The notes beneath the pieces were generated by a model. That model was not told where the DNA came from. It did no database searches and worked only from the letters and a program-made list of their open reading frames with translations. Below are positions 15,478-24,145 of a stretch of 64,000 nt of DNA, piece by piece (the stretch's first letter is position 1; each line of letters starts with the position of its first letter). A program made the translations under genes and the position numbers. The DNA is from Chloroflexota bacterium. GTDB taxonomy: Bacteria > Chloroflexota > Dehalococcoidia > JACQUA01. The stretch spans positions 1 to 64,000 of the forward strand of contig JACQUA010000222.1 in NCBI GenBank assembly GCA_016210565.1, given 5' to 3'.

Positions 15478-16101
15478 CTAGACTCCTCCTCCGGCCGTCA
15501 TCCGGTAGATCACCACAATGACGGAGATATCGGCGGCGGCATGGGAAAGCAGGGATGGCAGCAAACCACCGGCGGACCTGTTGGCGCGTCTCCAGCACCA
15601 GGCGGTAAGACACAGGACCAGAAAGATAACAAAGAGCCAGCCGGCTGCCATCCTCCCGGCGAGCACGAGTAGATGATACCCCGAGAAGAACAGGTCGCCC
15701 GGCGCGATGTTCCTGGAGTCTCCAGCCAGCAGTCCCCGCCAGAAATACTCTTCCAGCAAGGGTGTTGCCACCGCGTAGTAAACGATGAACAGCGGCCACG
15801 TTGTCGGTGTGAGACCGATTCCCAGAACGTAGGGGCCGATGTCTTCCGGCACTGCCAGGAGTGGCCACAAGATGTAGAGAAGCCCTCCGCTGCCGGCGCC
15901 CACCACTGACGCGATGACAGGCGGGCCGCGCCTGTTGCTTTTGAAGAGAGACGGGAGCGTAGGTCTGGTCCTTGATATCAGGATGAGGCAAACCATAGCC
16001 GCATGATAGGCGAAGATGGCCAGCCAGGCGCTACGTAGCACAAGGAGGCCCACGCCTATCGTCACATAGGGGATGCCCCAGCCGAGTGCTTTTTTGGACA
16101 T
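15478..16101 (-). CDS. CPBP-family intramembrane metalloprotease
   Basis: 207 residues from ATG 16101, with five to seven membrane helices. The CPBP/Abi motifs are present: 'PLLEEYFWRGLL' (EExxxR), 'FFSGYHLLV' with a His, and 'LSHAAADIS' with a His near the end. These residues bind zinc in Rce1-like proteases. Targets are unknown; relatives process prenylated or secreted peptides or confer self-immunity to bacteriocins. The start is supported by a promoter (TTGCGA - 17 - TACACT) whose -10 lies 9 nt before the ATG, so the mRNA has almost no leader. Confidence 0.8.
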   Translation of the reverse strand: MSKKALGWGIPYVTIGVGLLVLRSAWLAIFAYHAAMVCLILISRTRPTLPSLFKSNRRGPPVIASVVGAGSGGLLYILWPLLAVPEDIGPYVLGIGLTPTTWPLFIVYYAVATPLLEEYFWRGLLAGDSRNIAPGDLFFSGYHLLVLAGRMAAGWLFVIFLVLCLTAWCWRRANRSAGGLLPSLLSHAAADISVIVVIYRMTAGGGV

Positions 16102-16110
16102 GCCTCCACA

Positions 16111-16139
16111 AGTGTACGCGACGGGGGATGACCTCGCAA
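16111..16139 (-). promoter_or_regulatory. Promoter of the CPBP protease gene
   Basis: On the minus strand TTGCGA - 17 nt - TACACT, then 9 nt to ATG. A leader of 2-3 nt is expected. Confidence 0.6.
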
Positions 16140-16172
16140 GGCCTCCCCCTGCGTTTCGCAGGGGGAGGCCTT
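16138..16172. terminator. Perfect 16-bp hairpin
   Basis: AAGGCCTCCCCCTGCG - TTT - CGCAGGGGGAGGCCTT, followed by TT on the plus strand. It sits just outside the left end of the island. It may be a terminator for leftward or rightward transcription, or a member of the CCTCCCCC repeat family. Confidence 0.5.
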
Positions 16173-16186
16173 TTCGAACGGGTGGA

Positions 16187-16198
16187 AGCGCATACCGG
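16187..16198 (+). other. Candidate attL core of the island
   Basis: AGCGCATACCGG, identical to the tRNA-Glu acceptor/T-arm end at 30828-30839. Beyond it AGATACAAAACAG (16231-16243) forms an inverted pair with GTTTTGTATCT (16271-16281). It resembles AGATACGAAAA next to the right end, so it could be an integrase arm-binding site. Confidence 0.6.
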
Positions 16199-16518
16199 GT
16201 TTGCAAGTAGGTGTGCCGGATGGTGTTTTTAGATACAAAACAGTGTTTTTATGTTAAGTGGCAAAACCCCGTTTTGTATCTGGCGTGCCGTCCTGTGTTG
16301 TCTGGTGTCGCTGGCTTGGGTAGCAAACCGGTAGCAAAATCCCCCGTTCAAACAGACAGGCGCGCCGAAAATCAAGAATGGTCCTGGCAGCCGGCCCGGG
16401 ACCATCCGGGGATTCCAGGAACTTCTCCATCAACTTCATCGTCTTCCCCCTCGTCTGCCACCGCCGCGTGGATGGGGTCAAACTCTACCTGCCAGAGCGG
16501 TATCATGTCTGCCTTGTT

Positions 16519-17139
16519 TCATTTCCCCGTCAGGAAACGCTCGATGTTCTTGATGGTGATGGTCCTGGGGATAATGTCCATCGCGGCCGCCTTCTCCGCT
16601 ATGAGTTCCTTGGGCAGGTTGTCGATGGTGTGCTGCACCAACTCCTGCTTGACCGCCTGCCACTCGTGGGCGTGCTCACAGTTGCCGGACTCGCAGTGGG
16701 CGATGAATTCCCGGACGCCCGGCAGCGGGGGCGGTTCCGACGCCGCCCGGTCTACCTGGGCCTGGAGGGTCTTGACGGCGTTTTCGGCGGTCTCCCGCGC
16801 CGCACGTTCGGCGGCCAGGGATTGCTGGCCGGACTGCCGTTCCTGATCACGCTCTTTAGCAGCTTGGTCAGCTTTGTAGGCGTTCAGGGCGCAGTATGGG
16901 CATGGGGCATCTTGTCTTTCTTCATTTCCGTTCATCACATTACTCATTGGAGCATTCTGAGGTGGAATCCGTTGGGAATCCGTAGCGCCGCGGGAATCCG
17001 TACGATTCCCTACGCTACGTGATTCCGTCCCATTCCTTGTTTGGCTACGGGAATGATCGGCGATATGCACGTGCATACCCCGCCGGTTCTTGAACCCTCT
17101 ACCGCAGCCGGGGAAGGGGCAGACGACCTTGCTTTCCAT
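16519..17139 (-). CDS. C2H2 zinc-finger-like protein with a coiled-coil
   Basis: 206 residues. Near the N-terminus 'VVCPFPGCGRGFKNRRGMHV' followed by 'HIADH' gives the C2H2 ligand pattern C-x4-C-x12-H-x4-H. A second cysteine pair 'CPYCAL' lies near residue 80. Residues ~90-140 are Ala/Glu/Arg-rich, with heptad character (coiled-coil), and the C-terminus is helical ('IIPRTITIKNIERFLTGK'). No family is recognised. The ATG is fixed by a near-consensus promoter whose -10 ends 6 nt upstream, implying a leaderless transcript separate from the methyltransferase operon. Probably a DNA- or RNA-binding accessory protein of the island. Confidence 0.7.
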   Translation of the reverse strand: MESKVVCPFPGCGRGFKNRRGMHVHIADHSRSQTRNGTESRSVGNRTDSRGATDSQRIPPQNAPMSNVMNGNEERQDAPCPYCALNAYKADQAAKERDQERQSGQQSLAAERAARETAENAVKTLQAQVDRAASEPPPLPGVREFIAHCESGNCEHAHEWQAVKQELVQHTIDNLPKELIAEKAAAMDIIPRTITIKNIERFLTGK

Positions 17140-17145
17140 AGGAAC

Positions 17146-17174
17146 ATCATATAGCCGCGTCGCGGATTCGTCAA
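17146..17174 (-). promoter_or_regulatory. Promoter of the C2H2 protein gene (leaderless)
   Basis: Minus strand: TTGACG - 17 nt - TATGAT - 6 nt - ATG. It lies just downstream of the methyltransferase stop, so the gene is transcribed independently. Confidence 0.8.
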
Positions 17175-17250
17175 GCAGTCTTTCCCTATCACCCCCTATG
17201 AACCACCACCGACAGCCTGCCGACCCCCTATCGCAACTCCTCATGATTCC

Positions 17251-18720
17251 CTACGGGCGGGGTCGTTTCTTATAGTGAAGGCAGTATTGATGTAGCGTAT
17301 TGCTTACCCAGTGGATGCCTACGGCGAACGGCTTTATCCCCACATCATCTTGACACCAAAAAGTGTTGCCCACGAATTCGTAGTTTCCCGATGGTCCGCA
17401 AAGCCTGGCAGTCAAGTCCCAGGCGAGGGAGTAAACTATGTGGTTTCTCTTAATGTTCTTGACAACCACCGTCAGAATGCCATCATTGACCAGTTTGGCG
17501 GATAAGCCATTATATATTTCGGTTAGGATCTGAAGGAATCGGTCGTAATCCCGGACATTGCCAAGGTCTCTATCGTTCTGAGAATACACTAGAGGCAAAT
17601 TCTTGAGCTTTCGTGCTCGCTGGCCTTCACTGCCGGGGTTGCTCAACATTGACCAGTACGGCGGGCTGGTAACTATGTAATCGAAGGTTACGTTGCGCAG
17701 TTCGGCAATTTCTTCTAATCCTGTCGCATCGCCCCGTACTACCAGTGTCGTAAGAGGGGCTACGCTTTCGGAAAAGAGCCTCGGACAGGTTTCAGCAAGC
17801 AACCGATTCTGGGCTATTTGTACGAATTCGGGACTCAGCTCGACCCCGTAGCCTTGCCGCTTGGATCTAATAGCCGCAACTACAGTGGTTCCCGTGCCAA
17901 CCATAGGATCGAACACCCGATCCCCCGGATTGGTAAATCTTTCGATAAAGCTAGTTATCAGCGTCTCAGGAAACTTCGCGGGATGGAGCATTTCATTCTT
18001 CTTACGCGGCGGGGGTTTGGGCACCGTCCAAGCCGGAATGGTCGCATTTCCGGCACTAAGATGAAGCTCGGCCGGCGATATCGGAATCGGGGGACGTTCA
18101 TCGGTCTTGTTGCGAAGGAAGCCCAAGTAGAAGAGATTGTTAGGCTCGAGCAAGCCAATCTTTTCATCGCAAAGCCGAAGGTATGACCTTCCAAAGTCGG
18201 CGACGGCCCAGGGTAGCGGGAAACTGCTGCCTTCGTTATCCGTGCCCAGTGCCAACCCACAATACTTGTCTTGCCTGAGCAGCAGCCGCAGGAGCGAAAA
18301 CAGCACATCAGCATGCGTTCTTAGAAAAGTTTCGAGGGTGCCTACGTTGGAAATCAAGTTTCTGAGATCGATGAGGATGAAGTCGTACTTCCTACCGGCC
18401 TCCTTCAATGTTTCGAGAGTCTTGATTAACTGGGCCATCGAGTAAATCACGGGGTAACTGTCGATGATCCGCGGCGAGTCTTGACCGCAGTAGTCCCAGC
18501 CAACGACCAACGTAGATGAAGGGCTACCGTCCGGCCATCGAGCCTTCGTGAAGAACTCAATGCATTCTCTGGCCAACTGGGTTGACGACTGATACCTGAA
18601 GAAGCTCTTTTGGAACTTCATCCAGTCGGTATATGACAAGTCATTCATCAGGTTAGGTGGCCCCTTGTGTCCTGACGAATGTGACGCCAAATCCGTGTCT
18701 TCAAAAAGCCTGGTTGTCAA
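17251..18720 (-). CDS. DNA methyltransferase (N6-adenine/N4-cytosine type)
   Basis: 489 residues from TTG 18720 (GGGAG 6 nt upstream). Motif I 'VFDPMVGTGTTVVAAIRS' (SAM binding) lies near residue 270 and the catalytic motif IV 'DYIVTSPPYWSML' near 350, so the order is I then IV. 'HPAKFPETLITSFIERFTNP' precedes motif I as in N6_N4_Mtase proteins. The ~230-residue N-terminal region ('STLVVGWDYCGQDSPRIIDS', 'YDFILIDLRN') is extra and could be the target-recognition part or an inactive methylase-like fold. It follows the PD-(D/E)XK-like gene by 16 nt in one operon, so it probably protects host DNA in a restriction-type system. Confidence 0.85.
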   Translation of the reverse strand: MTTRLFEDTDLASHSSGHKGPPNLMNDLSYTDWMKFQKSFFRYQSSTQLARECIEFFTKARWPDGSPSSTLVVGWDYCGQDSPRIIDSYPVIYSMAQLIKTLETLKEAGRKYDFILIDLRNLISNVGTLETFLRTHADVLFSLLRLLLRQDKYCGLALGTDNEGSSFPLPWAVADFGRSYLRLCDEKIGLLEPNNLFYLGFLRNKTDERPPIPISPAELHLSAGNATIPAWTVPKPPPRKKNEMLHPAKFPETLITSFIERFTNPGDRVFDPMVGTGTTVVAAIRSKRQGYGVELSPEFVQIAQNRLLAETCPRLFSESVAPLTTLVVRGDATGLEEIAELRNVTFDYIVTSPPYWSMLSNPGSEGQRARKLKNLPLVYSQNDRDLGNVRDYDRFLQILTEIYNGLSAKLVNDGILTVVVKNIKRNHIVYSLAWDLTARLCGPSGNYEFVGNTFWCQDDVGIKPFAVGIHWVSNTLHQYCLHYKKRPRP

Positions 18721-18736
18721 TGCAAACTCCCGAGTT

Positions 18737-20041
18737 CTAGGACATTAAACCAGCTAGTTCATCCATCGGCCTTAGATCCACTGGCAAGACGTAGAGGTTG
18801 GTCTCTTTGACCCCGCCTCCCTGACCTATATTCGGAAATACATAGCAGCACGCGCCGCCGCCTTTGCCTGTCGTCTTTAGCCATCCAGCCTTCAGTAATT
18901 GCGGCTTTGTCTGGATGCGGTCTTCAAAACCCGCCTTCGTGAGCGTGGCACTGTCCTTCTCCGTGATCAAGCTCCACGGTTGATTCTCGAACTTGTTTAC
19001 TGTATCCTTTGGCCAAACCCAGGCAGGGTACCGCCGGCACGCCTTCAAAAACTCTTTCTTCATGATCCATCCGATCACATACATTATATAACTATTTGGC
19101 AGAATCAGGTTGCAGAAGTCCTGCCTCGTGAGGGCCAGGCCGCTGGTCGGTACCTTATTGAGGTCCGTCTTCGACGCGCTAGAGACCGGCTGAGTGAAAT
19201 CATTCACTGCTACTTCAACGTCGATTTGACCATCGAATTCTTCGTAGTCCTGTAGCTTCAGCGCGAAAGATCCTATACACGAAAAAGGCCCGACATCAAG
19301 GCGTGCGCCTTTTCTGATAGTAACCTCGACCCGCTTCCGCTCGCCTTCCCACTCTCCGTTGATTCCTAGGTTCAGGATGTCCAGACCGAGGAGCCGGCCA
19401 GCGCCGTGATAGGACAGCCGAAGGTAAAAGCCCTTGTGAACAGCCTCTCTGGCGATGCACAAGCGTTTGGAAGCAAGGAAAGGTAACGCGGTTCCATATG
19501 GGAATGCCGTGAGAGCGCTCTCGCTTCGGTCAGAGAGAGCATCCCGCCTGGTGTCGATGCTACTCGCTATGATGAAGCAATAGGTTTCCTTGTCTTGGTG
19601 GATTTGCGTATGCGGGATTAGCATGGGAAAAAAGCGGCGCCAATCGGGTCCTGGGTACGATGCGTTCTCTACGATCAGTTCTGCAGTCAGCGGCTCTCTC
19701 CCTCGTACCAGATAATCGGAGTAGTAGTTGATGGACTTTACATCTAATCGTCGTACCTTTCCCCCAATGTCAATATCCAAATCAAACAGGTCTTCATCGC
19801 GGTAATTTTTTTTCTGTGCTACCGGTTTAACACCTTCAGATTCTAGCTTCCGCCTGAGGACCTCTTGGCCAACAATGCCTTTGGCTATATTAAGCGCGCG
19901 GTACTGCTGCCCGGTTGACCCGGTGTTCATCATCATTCTGTTGAATGTCCACGGCAGCGTTATTGAGGCGTACGTCGCTCCGGCCAGGAGGTCTTCTTTC
20001 TCAGGCTTCAGTACCCAAATATCAGTAGCCTTACTTACCAT
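18737..20041 (-). CDS. Putative PD-(D/E)XK endonuclease of a restriction/defence operon
   Basis: 434 residues from ATG 20041, which overlaps the helicase stop by 11 nt (translational coupling). No family was recognised by eye. Residues ~87-102 read 'DLDIDIGGKVRRLDVKS'. The spacing Asp - 9-10 residues - Asp-x-Lys, with Glu60 upstream, fits a PD-(D/E)XK nuclease core. The C-terminal third has 'SLITEKDSATLTKAGFEDRI' and a Gly-rich segment, possibly a winged-helix or DNA-recognition region. Its place between a helicase-nuclease and a methyltransferase suggests it is the restriction or specificity subunit. That role is inferred from context. Confidence 0.6.
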   Translation of the reverse strand: MVSKATDIWVLKPEKEDLLAGATYASITLPWTFNRMMMNTGSTGQQYRALNIAKGIVGQEVLRRKLESEGVKPVAQKKNYRDEDLFDLDIDIGGKVRRLDVKSINYYSDYLVRGREPLTAELIVENASYPGPDWRRFFPMLIPHTQIHQDKETYCFIIASSIDTRRDALSDRSESALTAFPYGTALPFLASKRLCIAREAVHKGFYLRLSYHGAGRLLGLDILNLGINGEWEGERKRVEVTIRKGARLDVGPFSCIGSFALKLQDYEEFDGQIDVEVAVNDFTQPVSSASKTDLNKVPTSGLALTRQDFCNLILPNSYIMYVIGWIMKKEFLKACRRYPAWVWPKDTVNKFENQPWSLITEKDSATLTKAGFEDRIQTKPQLLKAGWLKTTGKGGGACCYVFPNIGQGGGVKETNLYVLPVDLRPMDELAGLMS

Positions 20042-22751
20042 GTGCAATCGAAATCCTTTCCGGGCAGATTCTGAAAACGTCACAGCAACCGCATGAACCC
20101 GTGCAAGGGTTGGGGTCGAATTTCCCTTGGACGATACCTCTAAGCGCCGTCCTTATTTCATCGACCAAAGCCTCAATGACACTCGGGGAGATGTTGACAT
20201 CTACGGCGATGAGTTTTGCCTGCTTAGTTGAACCTGCGATGTCGACGATGTCTGCTTTTGAGACAGTCTTACCCTGTAGCTGAAGGGCATACACGTAAAA
20301 CTGAAGCTGCTTGGCGTAACGGGATAAGAACTTTTCGTGAATGCTTGATTTCCAATCTCTCACGATGAAGCTCTTGTCCGCCCCTTCTTGGACCCCATCG
20401 ATAATCCCATGTACGGTACCTTCATCGAAGGCTATCTCCACGTCGACTTCCGGCTGCATCTCCCCTGAGAAAGCATTGAAAGATTCCATGTTGACGATGC
20501 TCTCGGCAATTGTCTTGCGAGCTTCCTCTTCTCTTGGCTCGGACATATACGGAAGCCTCACATTGGCCGATATTTGGTCCTTCAGAGTCTTGAAGGACCA
20601 GGGGACCTTGGATTCAAAGCGCCGCTGGATAAGCTCGTGCAATCCCATGCCGTAACCAAGCTCTTCACCTACAGACGGTTGGATGTCGACGAGGCGGCGG
20701 AGGCCGAACTGAAAGGGGCATTCGATGTACATCAACAAATCGGCGAGCCCTATTCGCAACGGAATCGGGTCAGGTTCTTTCAAATCCTCTTTAGGGAGGT
20801 GCCAAACTTCGGGCTCTATCGATGACAGATCACATGGGGTGACCACGCTCTGACTCAGGAGGAAGACGGAAGGGTCGCCCGACGCCTTTGCCGGATCAAT
20901 TAGGAATAGCCTTTCCTTTGCCCGAGTTGCCGCAACATAGAATAGTCTGAGTTCATCATCCAGGGATGTCCCGTATCTCTTTGCAACGCTGTCTGGAAAT
21001 GAAGTTCCGTGCCCGCGCCGACCCAGGGGGAACCTCCCTTGTTGCAGCATTGGCAAGATTACTACTGGCCATTCAAGACCTTTCGACTGATGGACAGTGG
21101 TTAGCACAACGGCATTCTCTTCAGTATTTATCGGCACGCTTTCTCCGAATTCCTGTTGCTTGCGGTTCAAGGCAAAGAAGATTTCAGACATGATTCCCCG
21201 AGGAGTTCGTCTCTGTACGCCCCTGAGGCGACGTCTATGAATTTCCTCTACACTTCGGATTATTTGAGATGCAATCCCGATCCCGACCATCAAGTCCGGC
21301 TCGTCTGGCCTGACACAGAACCCCACGGAATCGAGGAAATCATAGAGCATGCCACGGACATCGTAGGCTTGGTCACTCTTGGCGCCTAGCTGCTCGGTCC
21401 ATTGGTTCACGGCGCCCCAAAATACATCCTCAGTCGTGGTCGCAGGCAGCCAGGCTCTTAGGCTATCCCATAGAGCGTCTGCCATTCTCTCAGCCTCCTC
21501 TTCTTCAATCTCGTTCTTGGGTTCCTTATGCTCGGTGCGCAACCAGTCTACCAGAGGTAAAATGAAGGTTGCAATAAACTTGCCACCCCGACTCAAGATG
21601 GGACACTGGAACGGAATCTTTTTTGCCTCTAGCGCTTTGGCAATCGGCTGCCCGGCTCCTAGAACTGACCGTAATAGGACTGCTATCCTGTTCCAGGGAA
21701 CGCCGGCCTGTCCCAGCTTCTCGACAATCGTCGCCACTGCTTCGGCTTGAACTGCTTCCCCTTCTAAGCTCAGCCAATGAATTGTTTGGACTGCTGCCGG
21801 CTCGCGTCCGGGCTTCATTTCCTTGTTAGGAACCCGAACATCTATGTTCTCAGCAGTCTGGTTTGCAAAATCGATAATGCCCGGCCTTGCCCGGTAGTTT
21901 GTGGCGAGAGTGTATATGGTGCTATCGCTGAATTCAGTGGAGAAGTTGATTATGCGGGTCACATCACTCCCGCGCCAGTTGTAGATGCATTGCAGTTCAT
22001 CGCCGACCACCGTCAGCCGATTTCCATTAGGCAGCATTGCCTTAATGAGCGAAACCTGCGCGGGATTGACATCCTGATATTCATCCACGTAAAGGGATGC
22101 CAAGCCCGTAGCCGAACCATTGCCGCTGAGGTGTCCTTGGGCATGGCGTACCATGCCGCCAAACGTCAATAGCCGGTTATGATCCAATGCTTCAAGAAAT
22201 TTTTCCAGGGAGGGGCGAATTCTTGAAGGGACCTGCTTAAACGGCAGGTTCTCATTATAGAAGATCTCTACATCTTTGAGGAAGCGGTTTATAGCTCGGG
22301 GATATGGTTGGCCATAAGTGGCTTGGAGGCCGAGATAATCGTATAGCCTGCTTACTAAAGAATCAGTATGTAGCTCGTCTATGGATGAGAACCCGTAAAA
22401 GTGTGGCTGGCTCAGCAGATACTGAAGGCACCAGGAATGTATCGTGCCAATGAACATTCCCTGAGGGTCGAGTCCCGGAAAATGCCGTTTTATCAAGGCA
22501 TGTGTTCGTGACAATAACTCATGGGCAGCCTTCTCAGTGAAGGTAAACGCAACGATACTGGCGGGTGCCACGCCCTTAGCTAGGTCAGCACAAATCAGGT
22601 GAACCAGAGTGCGGGTCTTGCCCGACCCTGCAGAAGCCAAGATGCACGCGTCGGGCGTTGCGCAATAAAGGGGTTCCCTCTGTTCCCGCGATAAGGCCGA
22701 TAATATCCAAGTTGGAGGTTCGAACGGCAAAGTGGCACCGTACCCGAACAA
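20031..22751 (-). CDS. UvrD-like helicase fused to a PD-(D/E)XK Fe-S nuclease (AddA/AddB style)
   Basis: 906 residues from a TTG start. SF1 helicase motifs in order: Walker A 'LASAGSGKTRTLV' near residue 40, Ia 'VAFTFTEKAAHEL', II 'YVDEYQDVN', III 'VVGDELQCIYNWRG', IV 'TNYRARP', V 'TTVHQSKGLEWPVV', VI 'LFYVAATRAKERLF'. The last ~250 residues carry a nuclease core 'HGIIDGVQ' ... 'IVRDWKSS' and an iron-staple cysteine set: one in 'YIECPFQFG' and three in 'CTGSCGCCDVFRIC'. This architecture unwinds and degrades DNA ends, as in AddAB or Cas4-like systems. First gene of an operon with the PD-(D/E)XK-like protein and methyltransferase. Confidence 0.88.
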   Translation of the reverse strand: MFGYGATLPFEPPTWILSALSREQREPLYCATPDACILASAGSGKTRTLVHLICADLAKGVAPASIVAFTFTEKAAHELLSRTHALIKRHFPGLDPQGMFIGTIHSWCLQYLLSQPHFYGFSSIDELHTDSLVSRLYDYLGLQATYGQPYPRAINRFLKDVEIFYNENLPFKQVPSRIRPSLEKFLEALDHNRLLTFGGMVRHAQGHLSGNGSATGLASLYVDEYQDVNPAQVSLIKAMLPNGNRLTVVGDELQCIYNWRGSDVTRIINFSTEFSDSTIYTLATNYRARPGIIDFANQTAENIDVRVPNKEMKPGREPAAVQTIHWLSLEGEAVQAEAVATIVEKLGQAGVPWNRIAVLLRSVLGAGQPIAKALEAKKIPFQCPILSRGGKFIATFILPLVDWLRTEHKEPKNEIEEEEAERMADALWDSLRAWLPATTTEDVFWGAVNQWTEQLGAKSDQAYDVRGMLYDFLDSVGFCVRPDEPDLMVGIGIASQIIRSVEEIHRRRLRGVQRRTPRGIMSEIFFALNRKQQEFGESVPINTEENAVVLTTVHQSKGLEWPVVILPMLQQGRFPLGRRGHGTSFPDSVAKRYGTSLDDELRLFYVAATRAKERLFLIDPAKASGDPSVFLLSQSVVTPCDLSSIEPEVWHLPKEDLKEPDPIPLRIGLADLLMYIECPFQFGLRRLVDIQPSVGEELGYGMGLHELIQRRFESKVPWSFKTLKDQISANVRLPYMSEPREEEARKTIAESIVNMESFNAFSGEMQPEVDVEIAFDEGTVHGIIDGVQEGADKSFIVRDWKSSIHEKFLSRYAKQLQFYVYALQLQGKTVSKADIVDIAGSTKQAKLIAVDVNISPSVIEALVDEIRTALRGIVQGKFDPNPCTGSCGCCDVFRICPERISIAHGK

Positions 22752-22766
22752 ATTTTAACGGGGACT

Positions 22767-22796
22767 ATTCTACACCTGGCAACCTCCTATCAGCAA
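22767..22796 (-). promoter_or_regulatory. Promoter of the helicase-nuclease operon
   Basis: Minus strand TTGCTG - 18 nt - TAGAAT, with the TTG start about 15 nt beyond the -10 box. The leader is very short. Confidence 0.55.
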
Positions 22797-22820
22797 GCTC
22801 ATCGTACGGGATCGCTCCTG

Positions 22821-22829
22821 TGCTATAAT
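22821..22829 (+). promoter_or_regulatory. Extended -10 promoter of the nuclease lipoprotein
   Basis: TGC-TATAAT, a perfect extended -10; no good -35. It is divergent from the helicase promoter, within a 120-bp gap. Confidence 0.65.
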
Positions 22830-22875
22830 CCACCCTGTTGAAATACCTCGTAGGCATTTTGCTTTCGGAGTGACC

Positions 22876-23475
22876 ATGCGAAAACCAGCCCTTCCCATAA
22901 CCCTGGCACTGCTTGCTGCCCTGGCAGCAGCCTGCCTTCCGGCATCATCTCCTCCTGGATCGCCCACGACGACCTTCACCATGCGCCCCCAGGCCACTCC
23001 CGCACTGGCCGGGACGGCGGTTCCGACCGCGAAACCGACCCAGGCTGCTGCCCCCATGACTCCGGCTGCTTCAGCGTTCACTGAGGCCAGCGTCGTCAGG
23101 GTTGTGGACGGAGACACCATCGTGGTCGCTATGAATGGCCGCGAATACCGCGTCCGCTACATCGGCGTTGACACCCCGGAAACGGTGCATCCTTCCCGGC
23201 CGGTTGAGTATTTTGGGAAGGAAGCCTCGGCCAAGAACAAGGAGTTGGTCCAGGGAAAGACGGTCAAGCTAGAGAAGGACGTGTCGGAGGCGGACCGCTA
23301 CCAGCGACTGCTGCGCTACGTCTGGGTCGATGAAGTCATGGTCAACGCGGAACTGGTAAGGCTCGGCTATGCCCAGGTGGCCACGTATCCGCCGGACGTG
23401 AAGTACCAGGGGCTATTTCTCAAGCTGCAGAAGGAGGCCAAAGAGGCGCAGCGCGGTTTGTGGGGTGTCCGGTGA
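22876..23475 (+). CDS. Secreted thermonuclease (SNase-like) lipoprotein
   Basis: 199 residues from ATG 22876 with GGAG 5 nt upstream (a GTG at 22870 overlaps that site). The signal peptide ends in the lipobox 'ALAAAC' (Cys20), followed by a Pro/Thr/Ala linker of about 50 residues. The staphylococcal-nuclease domain follows: 'VVRVVDGDTIVVAMNGREYR', 'VRYIGVDTPET' (Asp and Arg of the active site), 'KLEKDVSEADRYQRLLRYVW' and 'LVRLGYAQV'. It is a Ca2+-dependent phosphodiesterase anchored outside the cytoplasm. It is in the island but divergent from the defence operon. Confidence 0.88.
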   Translation: MRKPALPITLALLAALAAACLPASSPPGSPTTTFTMRPQATPALAGTAVPTAKPTQAAAPMTPAASAFTEASVVRVVDGDTIVVAMNGREYRVRYIGVDTPETVHPSRPVEYFGKEASAKNKELVQGKTVKLEKDVSEADRYQRLLRYVWVDEVMVNAELVRLGYAQVATYPPDVKYQGLFLKLQKEAKEAQRGLWGVR

Positions 23476-24145
23476 CCGCGGGCTGGGGTTGGGCTGGCGG
23501 TGTCACATAACCAACTGGCATGGTGTTGGGAAAGCCGGGGAATGTTTTGCCGTCTCGCCGGCCCGCCAGTCTAAGAAAGCCTAGGAGGGGGCTGACATGT
23601 TGAGGGCGATGGTTTGGCTACGACCATTGCGAAGATTACGGCGATGGAGGGGTCGTGTTTCATGCCGGGTCAACTCGCCCCCGGCCTCCACCAGAAGCAC
23701 AACCGGACCTCCGGGTGATATCCCCCCTGTTTCCGCCGCCGCACCATTCTTCTTTTCCTTCCGGTCACGGCTCGCCTTCGGCGGTCCAGCTTTTTACGAG
23801 TTACAGCAGCGCGGCACAAACCGGCTGTCGTTCGTTCAAATCCAACTTTTTCCGCCACTTCCGCTTTGCTCAGCCCTGGCGCAAGGCCAAAACAGATACG
23901 AAAACAGATAGGGACTGCCGGATATGACACTATCCGGCAATGACTTGATTCAGTATACCACAGCGGTAACGGCCGCACAGAATTTATATTTTCAGAAAAA
24001 ATGATAGCAGAGTCTCCGGCTCCCCACTTGCCATTGAGCCTAGAACTCTGCTATCATGCGGCCAAACTAAATTGGTTTTTTGCTGGAAGTAGGTTCGAAA
24101 CTACTGGCATAGCCTTGAACATATCCCCATCGCAGTCATTATAAC
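23476..24145. other. Gene-free stretch with possible integration scars
   Basis: No convincing gene. It holds a tRNA-3'-end-like piece at about 23833-23863 (T-loop TTCAAAT in a partial stem, then tttttccgcca). A 17-nt sequence CAAAACAGATACGAAAA (23888-23904) is repeated exactly at 30789-30805 near the island's right end. A perfect 13-bp inverted repeat, ATGATAGCAGAGT / ACTCTGCTATCAT, lies at 24001-24013 and 24045-24057. The right arm contains TGC-TATCAT, an extended -10 with TTGCCA 18 nt upstream, a candidate promoter for the next gene. Confidence 0.5.

Noticed and set aside
16211-16846. Plus-strand frames opposite the C2H2 protein
   Set aside because: No ribosome site or domain; the minus-strand gene has a consensus promoter and metal-ligand pattern.
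23833-23863. Complete tRNA gene
   Set aside because: Only a T-loop and CCA-like end are seen; no anticodon arm or matching 5' acceptor could be built.
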